A stretch of 64,000 nt of DNA from an uncultured Opitutales bacterium. Its GTDB lineage: Bacteria; Verrucomicrobiota; Verrucomicrobiia; Opitutales; Intestinicryptomonadaceae. The notes beneath the pieces are model-generated. The model did no database searches, was not told the origin of the DNA, and worked only from the letters and a program-made list of their open reading frames with translations. Below are positions 1 through 8,355 of this stretch, in pieces. The stretch spans positions 1 through 64,000 of the forward strand of contig URJJ01000007.1 of the NCBI GenBank assembly GCA_900548185.1. Reading direction: 5' to 3'. The translations under genes and the position numbers were made by a program. How positions within the stretch are numbered: the first letter of the stretch is position 1; every line of letters begins with the position of its first letter.

Positions 1-9
1 TGTCTTAGG

Positions 10-43
10 GTCTCGTGGGCTCGGAGATGTGTATAAGAGACAG
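10..43 (+). other. Nextera/Tn5 library adapter (artefact)
   Basis: These 34 bases match the Nextera read-2 transposase adapter. Its last 19 bases (25-43) are the Tn5 mosaic end AGATGTGTATAAGAGACAG. Translated on the minus strand it gives SLIHISEPTRP, a peptide well known from adapter contamination. It is sequencing residue, not biology, and it marks the contig end; bases 1-9 are probably also non-genomic. Confidence 0.97.
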
Positions 44-69
44 GGCGGGCGTCCGGGGGCAGAAAAATA

Positions 70-100
70 TTGTAAAAAATGTCAAAACTCCCTCTAATAT
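70..100 (+). promoter_or_regulatory. Candidate promoter of the importer operon
   Basis: A TTGTAA box at 70-75 and a TAATAT box at 95-100 are separated by 19 bases (18 if TGTAAA at 71-76 is used), 28 bases before the ATG at 129. The -10 box is good and the spacing slightly long. Only about 85 genomic bases lie upstream, so a further promoter may be missing from the contig. Confidence 0.35.
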
Positions 101-128
101 GGCGCGAATGTAAAGAAAGGCCCCGATT

Positions 129-1115
129 ATGAAAACTGCCCTTATTCTCGCCGCCTGTGCGGCAATGACAATCTTTTCCGGATGCTCCAAAAAGGCGGAC
201 GACGGCGTGACGGAGCTTAACATGGGCTTTTTCCCGAACGTCACCCATGCGCAGGGGGTCATCGCCTACCAGATGTCAAAAGAGGGGCGCGGATGGTTTG
301 AGGAGAGGCTCGGGGACAAGGTTAAGATAAGCTGGACTTCCTTCAACGCCGGCCCCAGCGCGATGAACAGCATCTACGCGGGCGCGCTCGACGTCACCTA
401 CGTCGGCCCCAATCCGGCCATAAACGCCTTCATAAAGTCGGGCGGGCAGGAGATACGCATACTCGCGGGGGCCGCCGACGGCGGGGCGGGGCTTGTGGCA
501 AACCGGAAGCTCGGCATAAAAAGCCCGGAGGGGTGGAAGGGCAAGAGCATCGCCACCCCGCAGTTTGCCAACACCCAGGACGTTGCCTGCCGCGCGTGGG
601 TCATCGCAAACGGCATGACTGTGAACCAGGGCGCGGGCGGGGACGTCAAAGTCATCCCCACCGCCAACCCGGAGCAGCTCGCGCTGTTTTCGCGCGGGGA
701 CATCGACGGGGCGTGGACCGTTGAGCCGTGGGTGTCGCGCCTCGAGCGCGAGGGCGGGGGCGAGATGTTCTTCTTTGAGAAGGACGCCGTGACAACCATA
801 CTCGTCTCAAGCGCGGGGATGCTGCGCGACAAGCCGGAGCTTGTGGAAAAGATAAAGCGCGCGCACGTGGAGCTTACGGAGTGGATAAACGCCAACCCCG
901 AAGAGGCCCGGAAGCTCGTGCTGAAGGGCATTGAGAGCCTCACGCGCGCCAGGATGGACCCCGCGCTCGTCGAATCCGCCTGGAAGCGCATAACCTTCAC
1001 CCCCAAGCTGAACAGGGCGGGCATTGAAAAGTTTGTGGACGACTCCATATCGTGCGGCTTCATAAAGGAGCGCATGGACATGTCCGCCCTCTTCCCCGCC
1101 GAACCGGCCCTTTAA
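129..1115 (+). CDS. ABC importer substrate-binding lipoprotein (SsuA/TauA/NrtA type)
   Basis: A 328-residue lipoprotein predicted to bind a small anion or amine (sulfonate, taurine, nitrate or a thiamine-precursor-like ligand) and pass it to the permease encoded two genes downstream. A signal peptide ends in a lipobox FSGC with Cys19. The mature part starts with an NMGFFPNVTHAQG strand and contains GPNPAINAF and WTVEPWVSRLE segments typical of the NMT1/THI5-like and SsuA-like fold. An AAAGAAAGG stretch lies 8 bases before the ATG. The ATPase gene begins one base after the stop codon, so the three genes form an operon. The family is clear, but the ligand cannot be read from the sequence: no desulfonation, nitrate or thiamine genes are adjacent. 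Confidence 0.87.
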   Translation: MKTALILAACAAMTIFSGCSKKADDGVTELNMGFFPNVTHAQGVIAYQMSKEGRGWFEERLGDKVKISWTSFNAGPSAMNSIYAGALDVTYVGPNPAINAFIKSGGQEIRILAGAADGGAGLVANRKLGIKSPEGWKGKSIATPQFANTQDVACRAWVIANGMTVNQGAGGDVKVIPTANPEQLALFSRGDIDGAWTVEPWVSRLEREGGGEMFFFEKDAVTTILVSSAGMLRDKPELVEKIKRAHVELTEWINANPEEARKLVLKGIESLTRARMDPALVESAWKRITFTPKLNRAGIEKFVDDSISCGFIKERMDMSALFPAEPAL

Positions 1116-1116
1116 T

Positions 1117-1947
1117 ATGGAAAACCTTCCGATACCGAATTCGCACAAGGTCGCCGCGGAGCTCAAAAACGTGGCTCCCTCGAAGCTCGTCGTGGACCGC
1201 GTCTCAAAGTCTTTCGAGGGCAAGGGCGGCGCGCGCTTTGTCGCACTCGACAATGTAAGCCTGCATGTGGAGGAGGGGCAGTTCGTATGCCTCGTCGGCC
1301 CCAGCGGATGCGGCAAGAGCACGCTTCTCAATCTCATAGCGGGCCTGGACGCCCCCGACTCCGGGACTATATCCACAAACGGCGTCCCGGTCTCGGGCCC
1401 CGGCCGCGACAGGATGATGATGTTCCAGGAGCACGCCCTGTTCCCGTGGCTGGACGTCATGGGCAACGTCATGTTCGGGCTGCGCCTTAAGCCCAACTTA
1501 AACGACAGGGAGCGCAGGGAGGTGGCGAAGTTCTACCTGCATCTGGTGGGCCTTGAGAAGTTCATGCATTCCGCCGTGCACGAGCTTTCCGGCGGGATGC
1601 GCCAGAGGGTCGCGCTGGCCCGGTCGCTCGCGCCGAACCCGACGGTGCTGCTCATGGACGAGCCCTTCGGCGCCCTCGACGCGCTGACGCGGGAAAACCT
1701 GTACGGCGACCTCCAGCGGATATGGCAGCAGCGCAAAAAGACGATTGTGTTCGTGACGCACAACATCCGCGAGGCGGTGTGCCTCGGCGACCGCGTCGTC
1801 CTCTTTTCCCCGAATCCCGGCAGGATACGCGAGGAGTTTGAGATACCCCTCCCCCGCCCGCGCGACATAAATAACGGCAACCTGTCCGAGATATCCGCAA
1901 CGATAACCGCCGCCCTCAAGCAGCATCTCGGCGCAGCCGCGGAATAA
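1117..1947 (+). CDS. ABC importer ATP-binding protein (SsuB/TauB type)
   Basis: A 276-residue cytoplasmic ATPase that powers the importer. Walker A is GPSGCGKST (residues about 62-70), the Q-loop lies in MMFQEHALFPW, the signature is LSGGMRQR, Walker B is VLLMDEPFGALD, and the switch histidine is in VFVTHNIREAV. The wording around these motifs is typical of SsuB/TauB/NrtD. The first 30 residues form an extension before the ABC core. The start codon follows the upstream stop by one base, and the permease ATG lies 4 bases after this stop, which suggests translational coupling through the operon. Confidence 0.93.
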   Translation: MENLPIPNSHKVAAELKNVAPSKLVVDRVSKSFEGKGGARFVALDNVSLHVEEGQFVCLVGPSGCGKSTLLNLIAGLDAPDSGTISTNGVPVSGPGRDRMMMFQEHALFPWLDVMGNVMFGLRLKPNLNDRERREVAKFYLHLVGLEKFMHSAVHELSGGMRQRVALARSLAPNPTVLLMDEPFGALDALTRENLYGDLQRIWQQRKKTIVFVTHNIREAVCLGDRVVLFSPNPGRIREEFEIPLPRPRDINNGNLSEISATITAALKQHLGAAAE

Positions 1948-1951
1948 GGCC

Positions 1952-2749
1952 ATGAAAAAGATTTTAAGCTACGCAAAAAACAACCTCCTTGTCCCCTTTT
2001 TGGGGATGTGCGCCATAGTGCTTGTATGGTACCTGTTGTACCGCGCCAAAATCTGGGCCCCGTTCGTGCTCCCCTCCCCGTTTTCGGTGGGCGAGTACCT
2101 GGAGACGGCGACGCTCTCCGGGGTGCTCCCGGCCGCCGTGTGGGTCACCCTCAAGCGGCTGATAATGGGGTATGCGCTGGGGCTCATGCTCGGCGTTCCG
2201 CTCGGGGTTTTGTGCGCCCGCTCGCGGGTGTTCCGCGACACCCTCGGGCTGCTTGCCCTCGGCCTCCAGGCCCTGCCCAGCGTCTGCTGGGTTCCGCTTG
2301 CAATTCTCTGGTTCGGCCAGAACGACGAGGCGATGCTCTTCGTGGTCCTCATGGGCACCATGTGGTCGCTTCTGATAAGCACCCAGCACGGCGTCATGAG
2401 CATACCGCCGATATACATACGCGCGGCGCGCACCATGGGCTCAAAGGGGATGCACACGTGGCTGCGCGTGATAATGCCTGCGGCCTTCCCGAGCATCGTG
2501 GGGGGCATGAAGCAGGGCTGGGCCTTTGCGTGGAGGTCCCTCATGGCAGCCGAAATATATGTGACCATCCTCTCCGGGGTCGGCGTCGGCCAGCTTTTGC
2601 ACTACGGGCGCGAGAACATGGACATGTCGCAGGTGATTGGCATTATGATTGTGGTGGTTGCAATCGGGCTTCTGGCCGACAAGATACTGTTTTCGCCGTG
2701 GGAGCGCATGCTAAGGAAGCGCTGGGGTCTGGACGTCGGCAACGGCTAG
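1952..2749 (+). CDS. ABC importer permease (SsuC/TauC type)
   Basis: A 265-residue inner-membrane permease with about six hydrophobic segments, starting with LVPFLGMCAIVLVWYLLY (residues about 12-29). The cytoplasmic EAA-type coupling loop is seen as ARTMGSKGMHTWLRVIMPAAFP (about residues 153-174), the site that contacts the ATPase. Length and layout fit the BPD_transp_1 SsuC/TauC group. It is the last gene of the operon and is followed within 35 bases by a hairpin terminator. Confidence 0.92.
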   Translation: MKKILSYAKNNLLVPFLGMCAIVLVWYLLYRAKIWAPFVLPSPFSVGEYLETATLSGVLPAAVWVTLKRLIMGYALGLMLGVPLGVLCARSRVFRDTLGLLALGLQALPSVCWVPLAILWFGQNDEAMLFVVLMGTMWSLLISTQHGVMSIPPIYIRAARTMGSKGMHTWLRVIMPAAFPSIVGGMKQGWAFAWRSLMAAEIYVTILSGVGVGQLLHYGRENMDMSQVIGIMIVVVAIGLLADKILFSPWERMLRKRWGLDVGNG

Positions 2750-2781
2750 CCCCGCCACCCGCCGCTGCGGGCATCCCTGAA

Positions 2782-2811
2782 GCCCGGACGCCTGCGCCCG
2801 GGCCTTTTTTT
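2782..2811 (+). terminator. Rho-independent terminator after the importer operon
   Basis: A GCCCGG/CCGGGC stem (2782-2787 with 2798-2803) is followed by seven T residues (2805-2811). It lies 32 bases past the permease stop. Confidence 0.7.
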
Positions 2812-2911
2812 CGCCCTGCGGCGCGGAATTCTGGAATCCCGGGGCGGGCGGGGATTACTGTAATAATTCAAATGTGTTGAAAACGCGCGCGGATATGCAG
2901 ATTTTGCGTCC

Positions 2912-4129
2912 ATGACTTTGGCGAAAACGTTTTCAGCACTTCTCTTTTTGTCGCTTGCGTGCGATTTCGCCTGCGGCGCGCCCGAAACCACGATGCGCCC
3001 CGCCGCGGAAATCGCCGCGGAAATGGGAACCGGGTGGAACCTCGGCAATTCCATGGAAGTTCCCGGCGGTGAGGAGCGTTGGGGGAATCCGCCGGCTGCG
3101 AGGGAAATGTTCGAGGCTGTGAAGGCCGCCGGCTTCGGCTCCGTCAGAATCCCGTGCGCGTGGCGCTCGTTCGCGGACGGGGAGGGCAACATAGACCCCG
3201 CCCGCATGGCGCGCGTAAAAGAGGTCGTGGACGACGCCCTGTCGTGCGGGCTGTACGTCGTCTTAAACATCCACACCGACGGCGGCTGGCTTGAAAAAAA
3301 CTGCACGCCCCGGGCGCGCGCCGGAGTGGAAAAGATGCAGGCAAAGCTCTGGGGCCAGATATCCGAAACCTTCAGGGAATACGGCGACAGGCTCCTGTTT
3401 GCCTCCGCAAACGAGCCGTCCGCAAAAGATGCCGAAGCTGCGGGCGTCCTGAGGGGCTACCACCAGGTTTTCGTCGATACGGTGCGCGCCTCAGGCGGCA
3501 ACAACGCAGAAAGGTGCCTCGTAGTCCAGGGGCCGGAAACGGACGCCGAAAAGACCCTGCTTTTTGACTTTCTCCCGCGCGACCCGTGCAAAAACCGGCT
3601 AATGGCGGAATTCCACTACTACGGGCCCTACTGGTTCGGCCTGTGCCCTCAAGACGGCGAGGAGCCGTGGGCGAAGGTCAGATATTTTTGGGGGCGCGGT
3701 TTCGAGCATCCGGATATAGGCGGGATAAGCCGTTTTGACAGCGGATGCGACGAGGAGTTTGTTGACGGGATTTTCGCGCGGCTGAAGGAGAAGTTCTGCG
3801 ACAGGGGAATCCCGCTTATTCTCGGCGAATACGGCGCGACAAGGCGCAGTCTCGCCGACGCGGCCCTTCAAAAAAAGCACGACGCCTCCCGCGCCTACTA
3901 CTATTACTATATAACAAGGGCCGCGAAGCTCTCCGGGGCCGTTCCCTTCTCATGGGATAACGGCGTGCTCGAAAGCGAAGGCGAGACGTTCGCCCTTTTC
4001 GACCGCCGCGCCGGGATGAAAGTCTGCGACGAGCCATGCGTCCGGGCCATACGCGACGCGGCCCGCGACGCCTCCCTCATGCTCCTCGGGGCCGGGCCGT
4101 CAAACGAGGGGAAATACCGCTGGCATTGA
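2912..4129 (+). CDS. Secreted GH5-family glycoside hydrolase
   Basis: A 405-residue secreted endoglycanase-type enzyme of glycoside hydrolase family 5. An N-terminal signal peptide (residues 1-23) precedes GTGWNLGNSME, the usual GH5 opening. The catalytic acid/base is in FASANEPSAKD (the Glu of NEP) and the nucleophile is the Glu of LILGEYGATRR. An FHYYGPYWF strand and a late SWDN motif also fit a complete (beta/alpha)8 barrel. No carbohydrate-binding module is seen. The GH43 gene begins 15 bases downstream, so the two enzymes probably attack the same plant or algal polysaccharide. Substrate (beta-glucan, mannan or xyloglucan) is not determined by what is visible. Confidence 0.88.
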   Translation: MTLAKTFSALLFLSLACDFACGAPETTMRPAAEIAAEMGTGWNLGNSMEVPGGEERWGNPPAAREMFEAVKAAGFGSVRIPCAWRSFADGEGNIDPARMARVKEVVDDALSCGLYVVLNIHTDGGWLEKNCTPRARAGVEKMQAKLWGQISETFREYGDRLLFASANEPSAKDAEAAGVLRGYHQVFVDTVRASGGNNAERCLVVQGPETDAEKTLLFDFLPRDPCKNRLMAEFHYYGPYWFGLCPQDGEEPWAKVRYFWGRGFEHPDIGGISRFDSGCDEEFVDGIFARLKEKFCDRGIPLILGEYGATRRSLADAALQKKHDASRAYYYYYITRAAKLSGAVPFSWDNGVLESEGETFALFDRRAGMKVCDEPCVRAIRDAARDASLMLLGAGPSNEGKYRWH

Positions 4130-4144
4130 TTTGTGAAAGGCTTT

Positions 4145-5722
4145 ATGAAATACACCATTGGCGCATTGATTTTGGCGGCCCTGCCGTCCCTCCTCCCTGC
4201 CGGAACCTACAAAAATCCGGTTCTGCCAGGCTCCTATCCCGATCCCAGCGTGTGCAGGGTGGGCGATGACTACTATTTGGTAAACAGCAGTTTCCAATAT
4301 TATCCCGCAGTGCCCGTCCACCACAGCAAAGACCTCGTCAATTGGAAGAACATAGGGCATTGTATCGACCGCCCCTCGCAGATTCCCCTTCGGGATGTCG
4401 GGGCCTGGACGGGCATCTACGCGCCTTCCATACGCCATAACCGGGGGACGTTTTACATGACAACAACGCTCGTCCCCAAAGGCGGGAACTTTTATGTGAC
4501 GTCTGAAAACCCGGCGGGCCCGTGGTCTGATCCCGTCTGGGTTCGGCAGGGGGGGATAGACCCGGACATATTTTTCGACGACGACGGTAAGGTGTATTTC
4601 CTTTCCGCAATGGGCGGCGCTTTCCTGAGCGAAATCGACATAAAAACCGGGGAGCTTAAAACCGAGCCCAGACAGATTTGGGCGGGGACCGGCGGCCGCT
4701 ATGCGGAAGCGCCGCACATCTACAAAAAAGACGGCTATTACTATCTGCTCATGGCGGAGGGCGGAACGGAATACGGGCATATGGCCACAATCGCAAGAAG
4801 CCGCAGCATATACGGCCCATATGAGGAAAACCCCGCCAACCCCATTCTCACCCACCGAGGCAGGGAAGGCGCCGCAAGCCCCATCCAGTGCGTGGGGCAC
4901 GCCGACTTTGTTGAGGCGCACGACGGCTCCTGGTGGGCGGTGTTTCTAGGCGTCAGGCCGCAGAACGGGATGCACCACCAGACGGGGCGCGAGACATACC
5001 TTGCGCCCGTTTCATGGCCGGAGGGCGGATGGCCCGTGGTGAACAAAAACGGGACTGTCTCGCAAGTCATGGACTGCCCGACCCTTCCGCCCGCAAAAGT
5101 CCAGCCGAAGCCTCCGCGCGACAACTTCGACGCGGAAAAACTTTCTGCGGAATGGAACCACATCTGCATACCCGATGCCGAAAACTACTCGCTCTCCGAA
5201 CGCCCCGGATTCCTGCGCATGTATGCATCCGGCAGGACTCTCGACGAAAGCGGCTCGCCGAGCTTTGTGGGGCGCAGGCAGCAGCAGAACAAATTTTCTG
5301 CAACGGCGGCCCTGGATGTTTCGGCCCTGGAGCCGGGTTCGTCCGCCGGGATTACCGCGTTTAAAATCGCGGGATCCCATTACGACCTCGCCGTGAAAAA
5401 CAGGGGCGGAAAAAAGTATGTCACGGTGGATTACAGGCTCCCGTACATACATTCTCCCCAGCCTGAAATTCCGCTTTCCTCCGACAGGGTCTGCCTCCGC
5501 ATCGAGGGCGGAAACGGCCTTTATTCCTTTTTCTTCTCCGCAGACGGCAAGTCGTTTGAAAAACTCGGCGACATGGATGCAAAATACATAAGCACTGAAA
5601 CCGCCGGCGGATTCACCGGAGTCATGATAGGCTTGTTCGCCCACAAGGAAAAATCGCAGGACAAGCCGTCCCGAGTAGATTTCGACTGGTTTGAGTACAG
5701 GGACTCGTATCCGGAAGATTAG
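4145..5722 (+). CDS. Secreted GH43-family glycosidase with C-terminal beta-sandwich
   Basis: A 525-residue exo-acting enzyme, likely a beta-xylosidase or alpha-L-arabinofuranosidase. After a short signal peptide the five-bladed propeller opens with NPVLPGSYPDPSVCRVGDDY, whose Asp in YPDPS is the general base. The Asp of GGIDPDIFF is the pKa modulator and the Glu of YAEAPHIYK the general acid. From about residue 315 a second, concanavalin-like domain follows, as in the longer GH43 subfamilies. ATG 4145 is preferred over the in-frame GTG at 4133 because AAAGG lies just before it and it gives a clean signal peptide. It forms a two-gene operon with the GH5 enzyme. Confidence 0.87.
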   Translation: MKYTIGALILAALPSLLPAGTYKNPVLPGSYPDPSVCRVGDDYYLVNSSFQYYPAVPVHHSKDLVNWKNIGHCIDRPSQIPLRDVGAWTGIYAPSIRHNRGTFYMTTTLVPKGGNFYVTSENPAGPWSDPVWVRQGGIDPDIFFDDDGKVYFLSAMGGAFLSEIDIKTGELKTEPRQIWAGTGGRYAEAPHIYKKDGYYYLLMAEGGTEYGHMATIARSRSIYGPYEENPANPILTHRGREGAASPIQCVGHADFVEAHDGSWWAVFLGVRPQNGMHHQTGRETYLAPVSWPEGGWPVVNKNGTVSQVMDCPTLPPAKVQPKPPRDNFDAEKLSAEWNHICIPDAENYSLSERPGFLRMYASGRTLDESGSPSFVGRRQQQNKFSATAALDVSALEPGSSAGITAFKIAGSHYDLAVKNRGGKKYVTVDYRLPYIHSPQPEIPLSSDRVCLRIEGGNGLYSFFFSADGKSFEKLGDMDAKYISTETAGGFTGVMIGLFAHKEKSQDKPSRVDFDWFEYRDSYPED

Positions 5723-5852
5723 TTTGAAAAGGCCCGCCGCATTCGCCCGGCCGGCGTTCCAGCGGGATTTTTTCCCGCCGCCGCCGTCGGCGTACACAAT
5801 CTCAATATGCCCAAGCATTTCAGATTAAACGGCAGGCTTACTTATTAAAAAG

Positions 5853-5968
5853 AGACAGACATAAATTAGAATGCCCCGAAAGAAATGAAAAGCCAGGCAG
5901 GATTTTTCCTGTCCCCGTGAAATTCCATTTCAGAATGCGCTTCCCGTCTCCTCGTCTATGTTAGACCC
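5853..5968 (-). repeat. Family 2 repeat (MITE-like), reverse copy
   Basis: Read on the minus strand it starts GGGTCTAACATAGA, carries the family core GCATTCTGAAATGGAATTT, then AAAAATCC and TTCTTTCGGGGCATTC, and ends in TTTATGTCTGTCTC. The two ends are imperfect inverted repeats (GGGTCTAACATAGA against GAGACAGACATAAA). It ends one base before a family 1 copy begins. Confidence 0.65.
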
Positions 5969-5969
5969 T

Positions 5970-6117
5970 TATCAAATACACTCCTGATTGTCCCTGCCCA
6001 GCGATTGCCGCCAGGCAATGCGGCGAGACGAACCCACAGCCGCCCGGATCCGGGCGGCGCACGTCGTACCAAGATGCGCGAGCATCTTAGATTAAACGGA
6101 ACGTTTACGGAACGTTG
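5970..6117 (+). repeat. Family 1 palindromic repeat, copy 1
   Basis: It contains, in order, the head CACTCCTGATTGTCCC, the hairpin ATTGCCGCCAGGCAAT, the hairpin GCCGCCCGGATCCGGGCGGC, the hairpin AAGATGCGCGAGCATCTT and the tail TTAAACGGAACGTTT. In the first hairpin the loop differs from other copies (GCC/CAG in place of TTC), with compensating stem changes. Confidence 0.85.
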
Positions 6118-6126
6118 GAGGTACGC

Positions 6127-6300
6127 TTTTTTACACTTATTAAAAAGTGATTATCAAATACACTCTTGATTGTCCCCACCCAGCGATTGCCTTCAGGCAA
6201 TGCGGTGAGACGAATCCACAGCCGCCCGGACTCGGGCGGCGCACGCCGTACCAAGATGCGCAAGCATCTTAGATCCAACGGTACGTTGGCGGTACGTTGG
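6127..6300 (+). repeat. Family 1 palindromic repeat, copy 2
   Basis: A tandem copy in the same orientation as copy 1, with hairpins ATTGCCTTCAGGCAAT, GCCGCCCGGACTCGGGCGGC and AAGATGCGCAAGCATCTT. The tail is partly doubled (CGGTACGTTGG occurs twice). It ends 75 bases before rpmI. Confidence 0.85.
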
Positions 6301-6374
6301 TAAAAAAGTTATAAAAAAGCTTTACAGGTGTAAATTCCGGCTTTTTATTAATTGGTTTTCTAATAAAGGGAAAA

Positions 6375-6566
6375 ATGCAAAAGACAAAAAAATCGATAGT
6401 AAAACGCTTCAAAGTTACGGCGTCGGGCAAGCTCCTGCGCCGCAGCCCCGGCAAGCGTCATCTGCTGCGCAGCAAGTCAGTGAAGCAGAAGCGCACCGCG
6501 GGCCACGACAAGTCCGTGACTCCGGGTGTCGCCGCCAACATGAAGAGGGCGATGCCTTTCGCGTAA
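6375..6566 (+). CDS. rpmI: 50S ribosomal protein bL35
   Basis: A 63-residue, strongly basic ribosomal protein of the large subunit. The start TKKSIVKRFKVTASGKLLRR and the RSPGKRHLLRSKS segment are diagnostic for bL35, and the length is normal. It is followed 79 bases later by rplT, the usual partner. The common third member infC is not upstream; repeats take its place. Expression is likely tied to rplT and may respond to bL20 binding the leader, as known in other bacteria. Confidence 0.95.
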   Translation: MQKTKKSIVKRFKVTASGKLLRRSPGKRHLLRSKSVKQKRTAGHDKSVTPGVAANMKRAMPFA

Positions 6567-6645
6567 GCGGAGGTTGAAGCAGAGAACAAACCGCGTTGAA
6601 AGGGTGCAATCGGCGACCCCCAGACCATAAAAACAAAATAAGAAC

Positions 6646-6999
6646 ATGCCAAGAGTAACAAACATTGTCAGCACGCGCAAACGCAGAAAGCGCGTAATGA
6701 AGACGACCAGAGGCTATTTTGGGAACAAGTCCCGCCTCTACAAATTCGCCAAGGACGCGCAGATGCACGCCGGCGTTTACGCATACCGCGACCGCAGGGT
6801 GCGCAGGCGCGACTTCCGCTCGCTTTGGATAGCCAGGATAAACGCGGCATGCCGCGTGCGCGGCCTCAAGTACAGCGTATTCATGGCCGAGCTCAAGAAG
6901 GCCAACATCGAACTCGACAGGAAGCAGCTCTCGGAGCTTGCCATCAATAACGAAGCCGGTTTCGACGCCCTCGTAAAGCAGCTCAACCTCGCAAAATAG
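6646..6999 (+). CDS. rplT: 50S ribosomal protein bL20
   Basis: A 117-residue rRNA-binding protein needed early in large-subunit assembly, and the repressor of its own operon in several bacteria. It begins MPRVTNIVSTRKRRKRVMK, continues with GYFGNKSRLYKFAKD and RDRRVRRRDFRSLWIARIN, and ends with the globular domain (GLKYSVFMAELKKANIELDRK), all typical and full length. A strong terminator begins 21 bases after the stop. Confidence 0.97.
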   Translation: MPRVTNIVSTRKRRKRVMKTTRGYFGNKSRLYKFAKDAQMHAGVYAYRDRRVRRRDFRSLWIARINAACRVRGLKYSVFMAELKKANIELDRKQLSELAINNEAGFDALVKQLNLAK

Positions 7000-7019
7000 G
7001 CTCGATTCATTTTTTTAAG

Positions 7020-7050
7020 CGCCGCATTGTAAAGATGCGGCGTTTTTTTT
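7020..7050 (+). terminator. Rho-independent terminator after rplT
   Basis: CGCCGCAT (7020-7027) pairs perfectly with ATGCGGCG (7035-7042) and is followed by eight T residues. Confidence 0.9.
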
Positions 7051-7650
7051 GCGCTCGCAGGCGGATTTGCCCTGCCAAAAAAGGCAGGGGGGGCGCCGGG
7101 CGGGCGTCTATGAAGCTGGCAGACTTGCCGGAATGCGCAAAAAACGCCATCTTCCCGCTTGAGATAAGCGGCGGAGAGGCTGCGGCCTGACTGCGGGGCG
7201 GGGGTATTTTTAGACTGGCCGGCATCTGCGGCTCCCTTGCTGCACGGGGGAATGAATGGGCGCCCCGGGGCGGCTTTCGCAGAAAAATCCGCCAAAAAAG
7301 GGGGAGGGCGGGGCGCAAAAAGTCCGGATGGCGGAAAAGGGCGCAAACGGCATGCGGGCATGCGCGCCACCCCGCCGCCAAATTTTCCTTCGAGCGCGCC
7401 CGCACAGGCTGAAACGCAAAGTCGCCGCCGCCAAAAATGGGTCTGGCACATATGGGGAGGCGGAAATCGGATTCTGAAATGAAATTTTGGGCGAAAGGGG
7501 CAAAATCCCGCCCGGCCTGCGGCGAAAGACCGCCAGATTTTTCGTTTTTTCGGGGCGTTCCAGCCTATGCCTGTCCCCCAAAAATAATGGCGGCGCAAAA
7601 ATAAAATATTGTTGAAAACACGGTGGCTCTGCTATTTTGTCGAGGAGTTT
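7051..7650. other. Gene-free stretch between rplT and the export gene
   Basis: About 600 bases without a convincing gene. The reading frames here have no family features and overlap one another on both strands. A family 2 repeat lies at 7439-7580. The last 50 bases (TTGTTG/TTGAAA near 7610 and TATTTTG near 7633) could hold the promoter of the export gene. Confidence 0.5.
7439..7580 (+). repeat. Family 2 repeat (MITE-like)
   Basis: It starts GGGTCTGGCACATA, carries GGATTCTGAAATGAAATTTT, AAAATCCCGCC and TTCGGGGCGTTCCAGC, and ends in CTATGCCTGTCCCCC. The ends pair imperfectly (GGGTCTGGCA against GGGGGACAGGCA in reverse complement). The same order of core words is found at 35743 and 60201. Confidence 0.7.
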
Positions 7651-8277
7651 ATGAAAAAGATTTTGATTTTACTGGCGGCGACGGCCATTGCGCATGTGCA
7701 TGCCGCCTTCGGACAGCAGGCGGAGGCGCCCCAGCCGCAACCCCAGGCGCCCAAGGCGTCGTCGAGCTCATACAGGCTGCGCCCCATGGACGTTATAACC
7801 ATGACGGTATTTCAGGAGCCGGAGCTGACAAATGTGGAAAACCGCATCTCCACCGACGGCACCATCACCCTCCCCCTCATTGAAAAGGTGAACGTGGCCG
7901 GCCTCACGCGCCAGGAGGCGGAGGACAAGATAACGGAACTTTACAAGAAGGACTATTTTGTAAATCCCTACGTTTCCCTGACAATACGCGCCTACGCCAA
8001 GCAGAGCTGCTATGTTATGGGCTGGGTCAACATGGCCCGCGAATACGTGTTTCCGGACGAGGAGGGGGACAACATGACAATAACCAAGGTCATAGCCGGC
8101 TGCAACGGCTTCAGCCCCAGGGCGAACCGCACGGACGTTATGGTCCGCAGGAGGCTCCCCAACGGCAAGGAGGAAATCTACAACATCGACGTCAAGGAAA
8201 TCCTCCGGAACCGCGGCGCGGCCGACTTCCCGATTAAAAACGGCGACATAATCGAGGTCAAGGAAGACATATTCTAA
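7651..8277 (+). CDS. Polysaccharide export protein (Wza-like, short form)
   Basis: A 208-residue periplasmic or outer-membrane protein for export of capsule or exopolysaccharide. A signal peptide (about 1-22) is followed by a short Pro/Gln linker. The Poly_export domain opens with YRLRPMDVITMTVFQEPEL and STDGTITLPLIEKVNVAGLT, and a SLBB-like segment follows (SCYVMGWVNMAREYVFPDE). It has no lipobox and no C-terminal amphipathic helix, so it is shorter than E. coli Wza. ATG 7651 is chosen because GAGGAG lies just before it and the signal peptide begins there; an upstream start at 7609 is unlikely. It stands 78 bases before the kinase gene. Confidence 0.85.
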   Translation: MKKILILLAATAIAHVHAAFGQQAEAPQPQPQAPKASSSSYRLRPMDVITMTVFQEPELTNVENRISTDGTITLPLIEKVNVAGLTRQEAEDKITELYKKDYFVNPYVSLTIRAYAKQSCYVMGWVNMAREYVFPDEEGDNMTITKVIAGCNGFSPRANRTDVMVRRRLPNGKEEIYNIDVKEILRNRGAADFPIKNGDIIEVKEDIF

Positions 8278-8355
8278 GGCCGGGGCCCGGAATCAGGCAG
8301 CACGAAACAAGGCGGCGGACACCGTCCGCGCACGCACTTTTACAATTTACAAAAG

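Larger units (their letters stand above)
5723..6374. other. Gene-free stretch filled by repeats
   Basis: No credible gene is seen. The stretch holds a fragment resembling the family 1 tail and flank (about 5812-5852), a family 2 copy in reverse, two family 1 copies in tandem, and an AT-rich leader in front of rpmI. In the leader a perfect TTTACA-gg-TGTAAA hairpin lies inside a weaker GC-closed stem followed by a T-run (about 6318-6350). That could be a leader regulator of the ribosomal operon. Confidence 0.6.

Noticed and set aside
5..262. Minus-strand 85-codon frame at the left end
   Set aside because: Its last residues are translated adapter, and the rest lies opposite the start of the SsuA-like gene.
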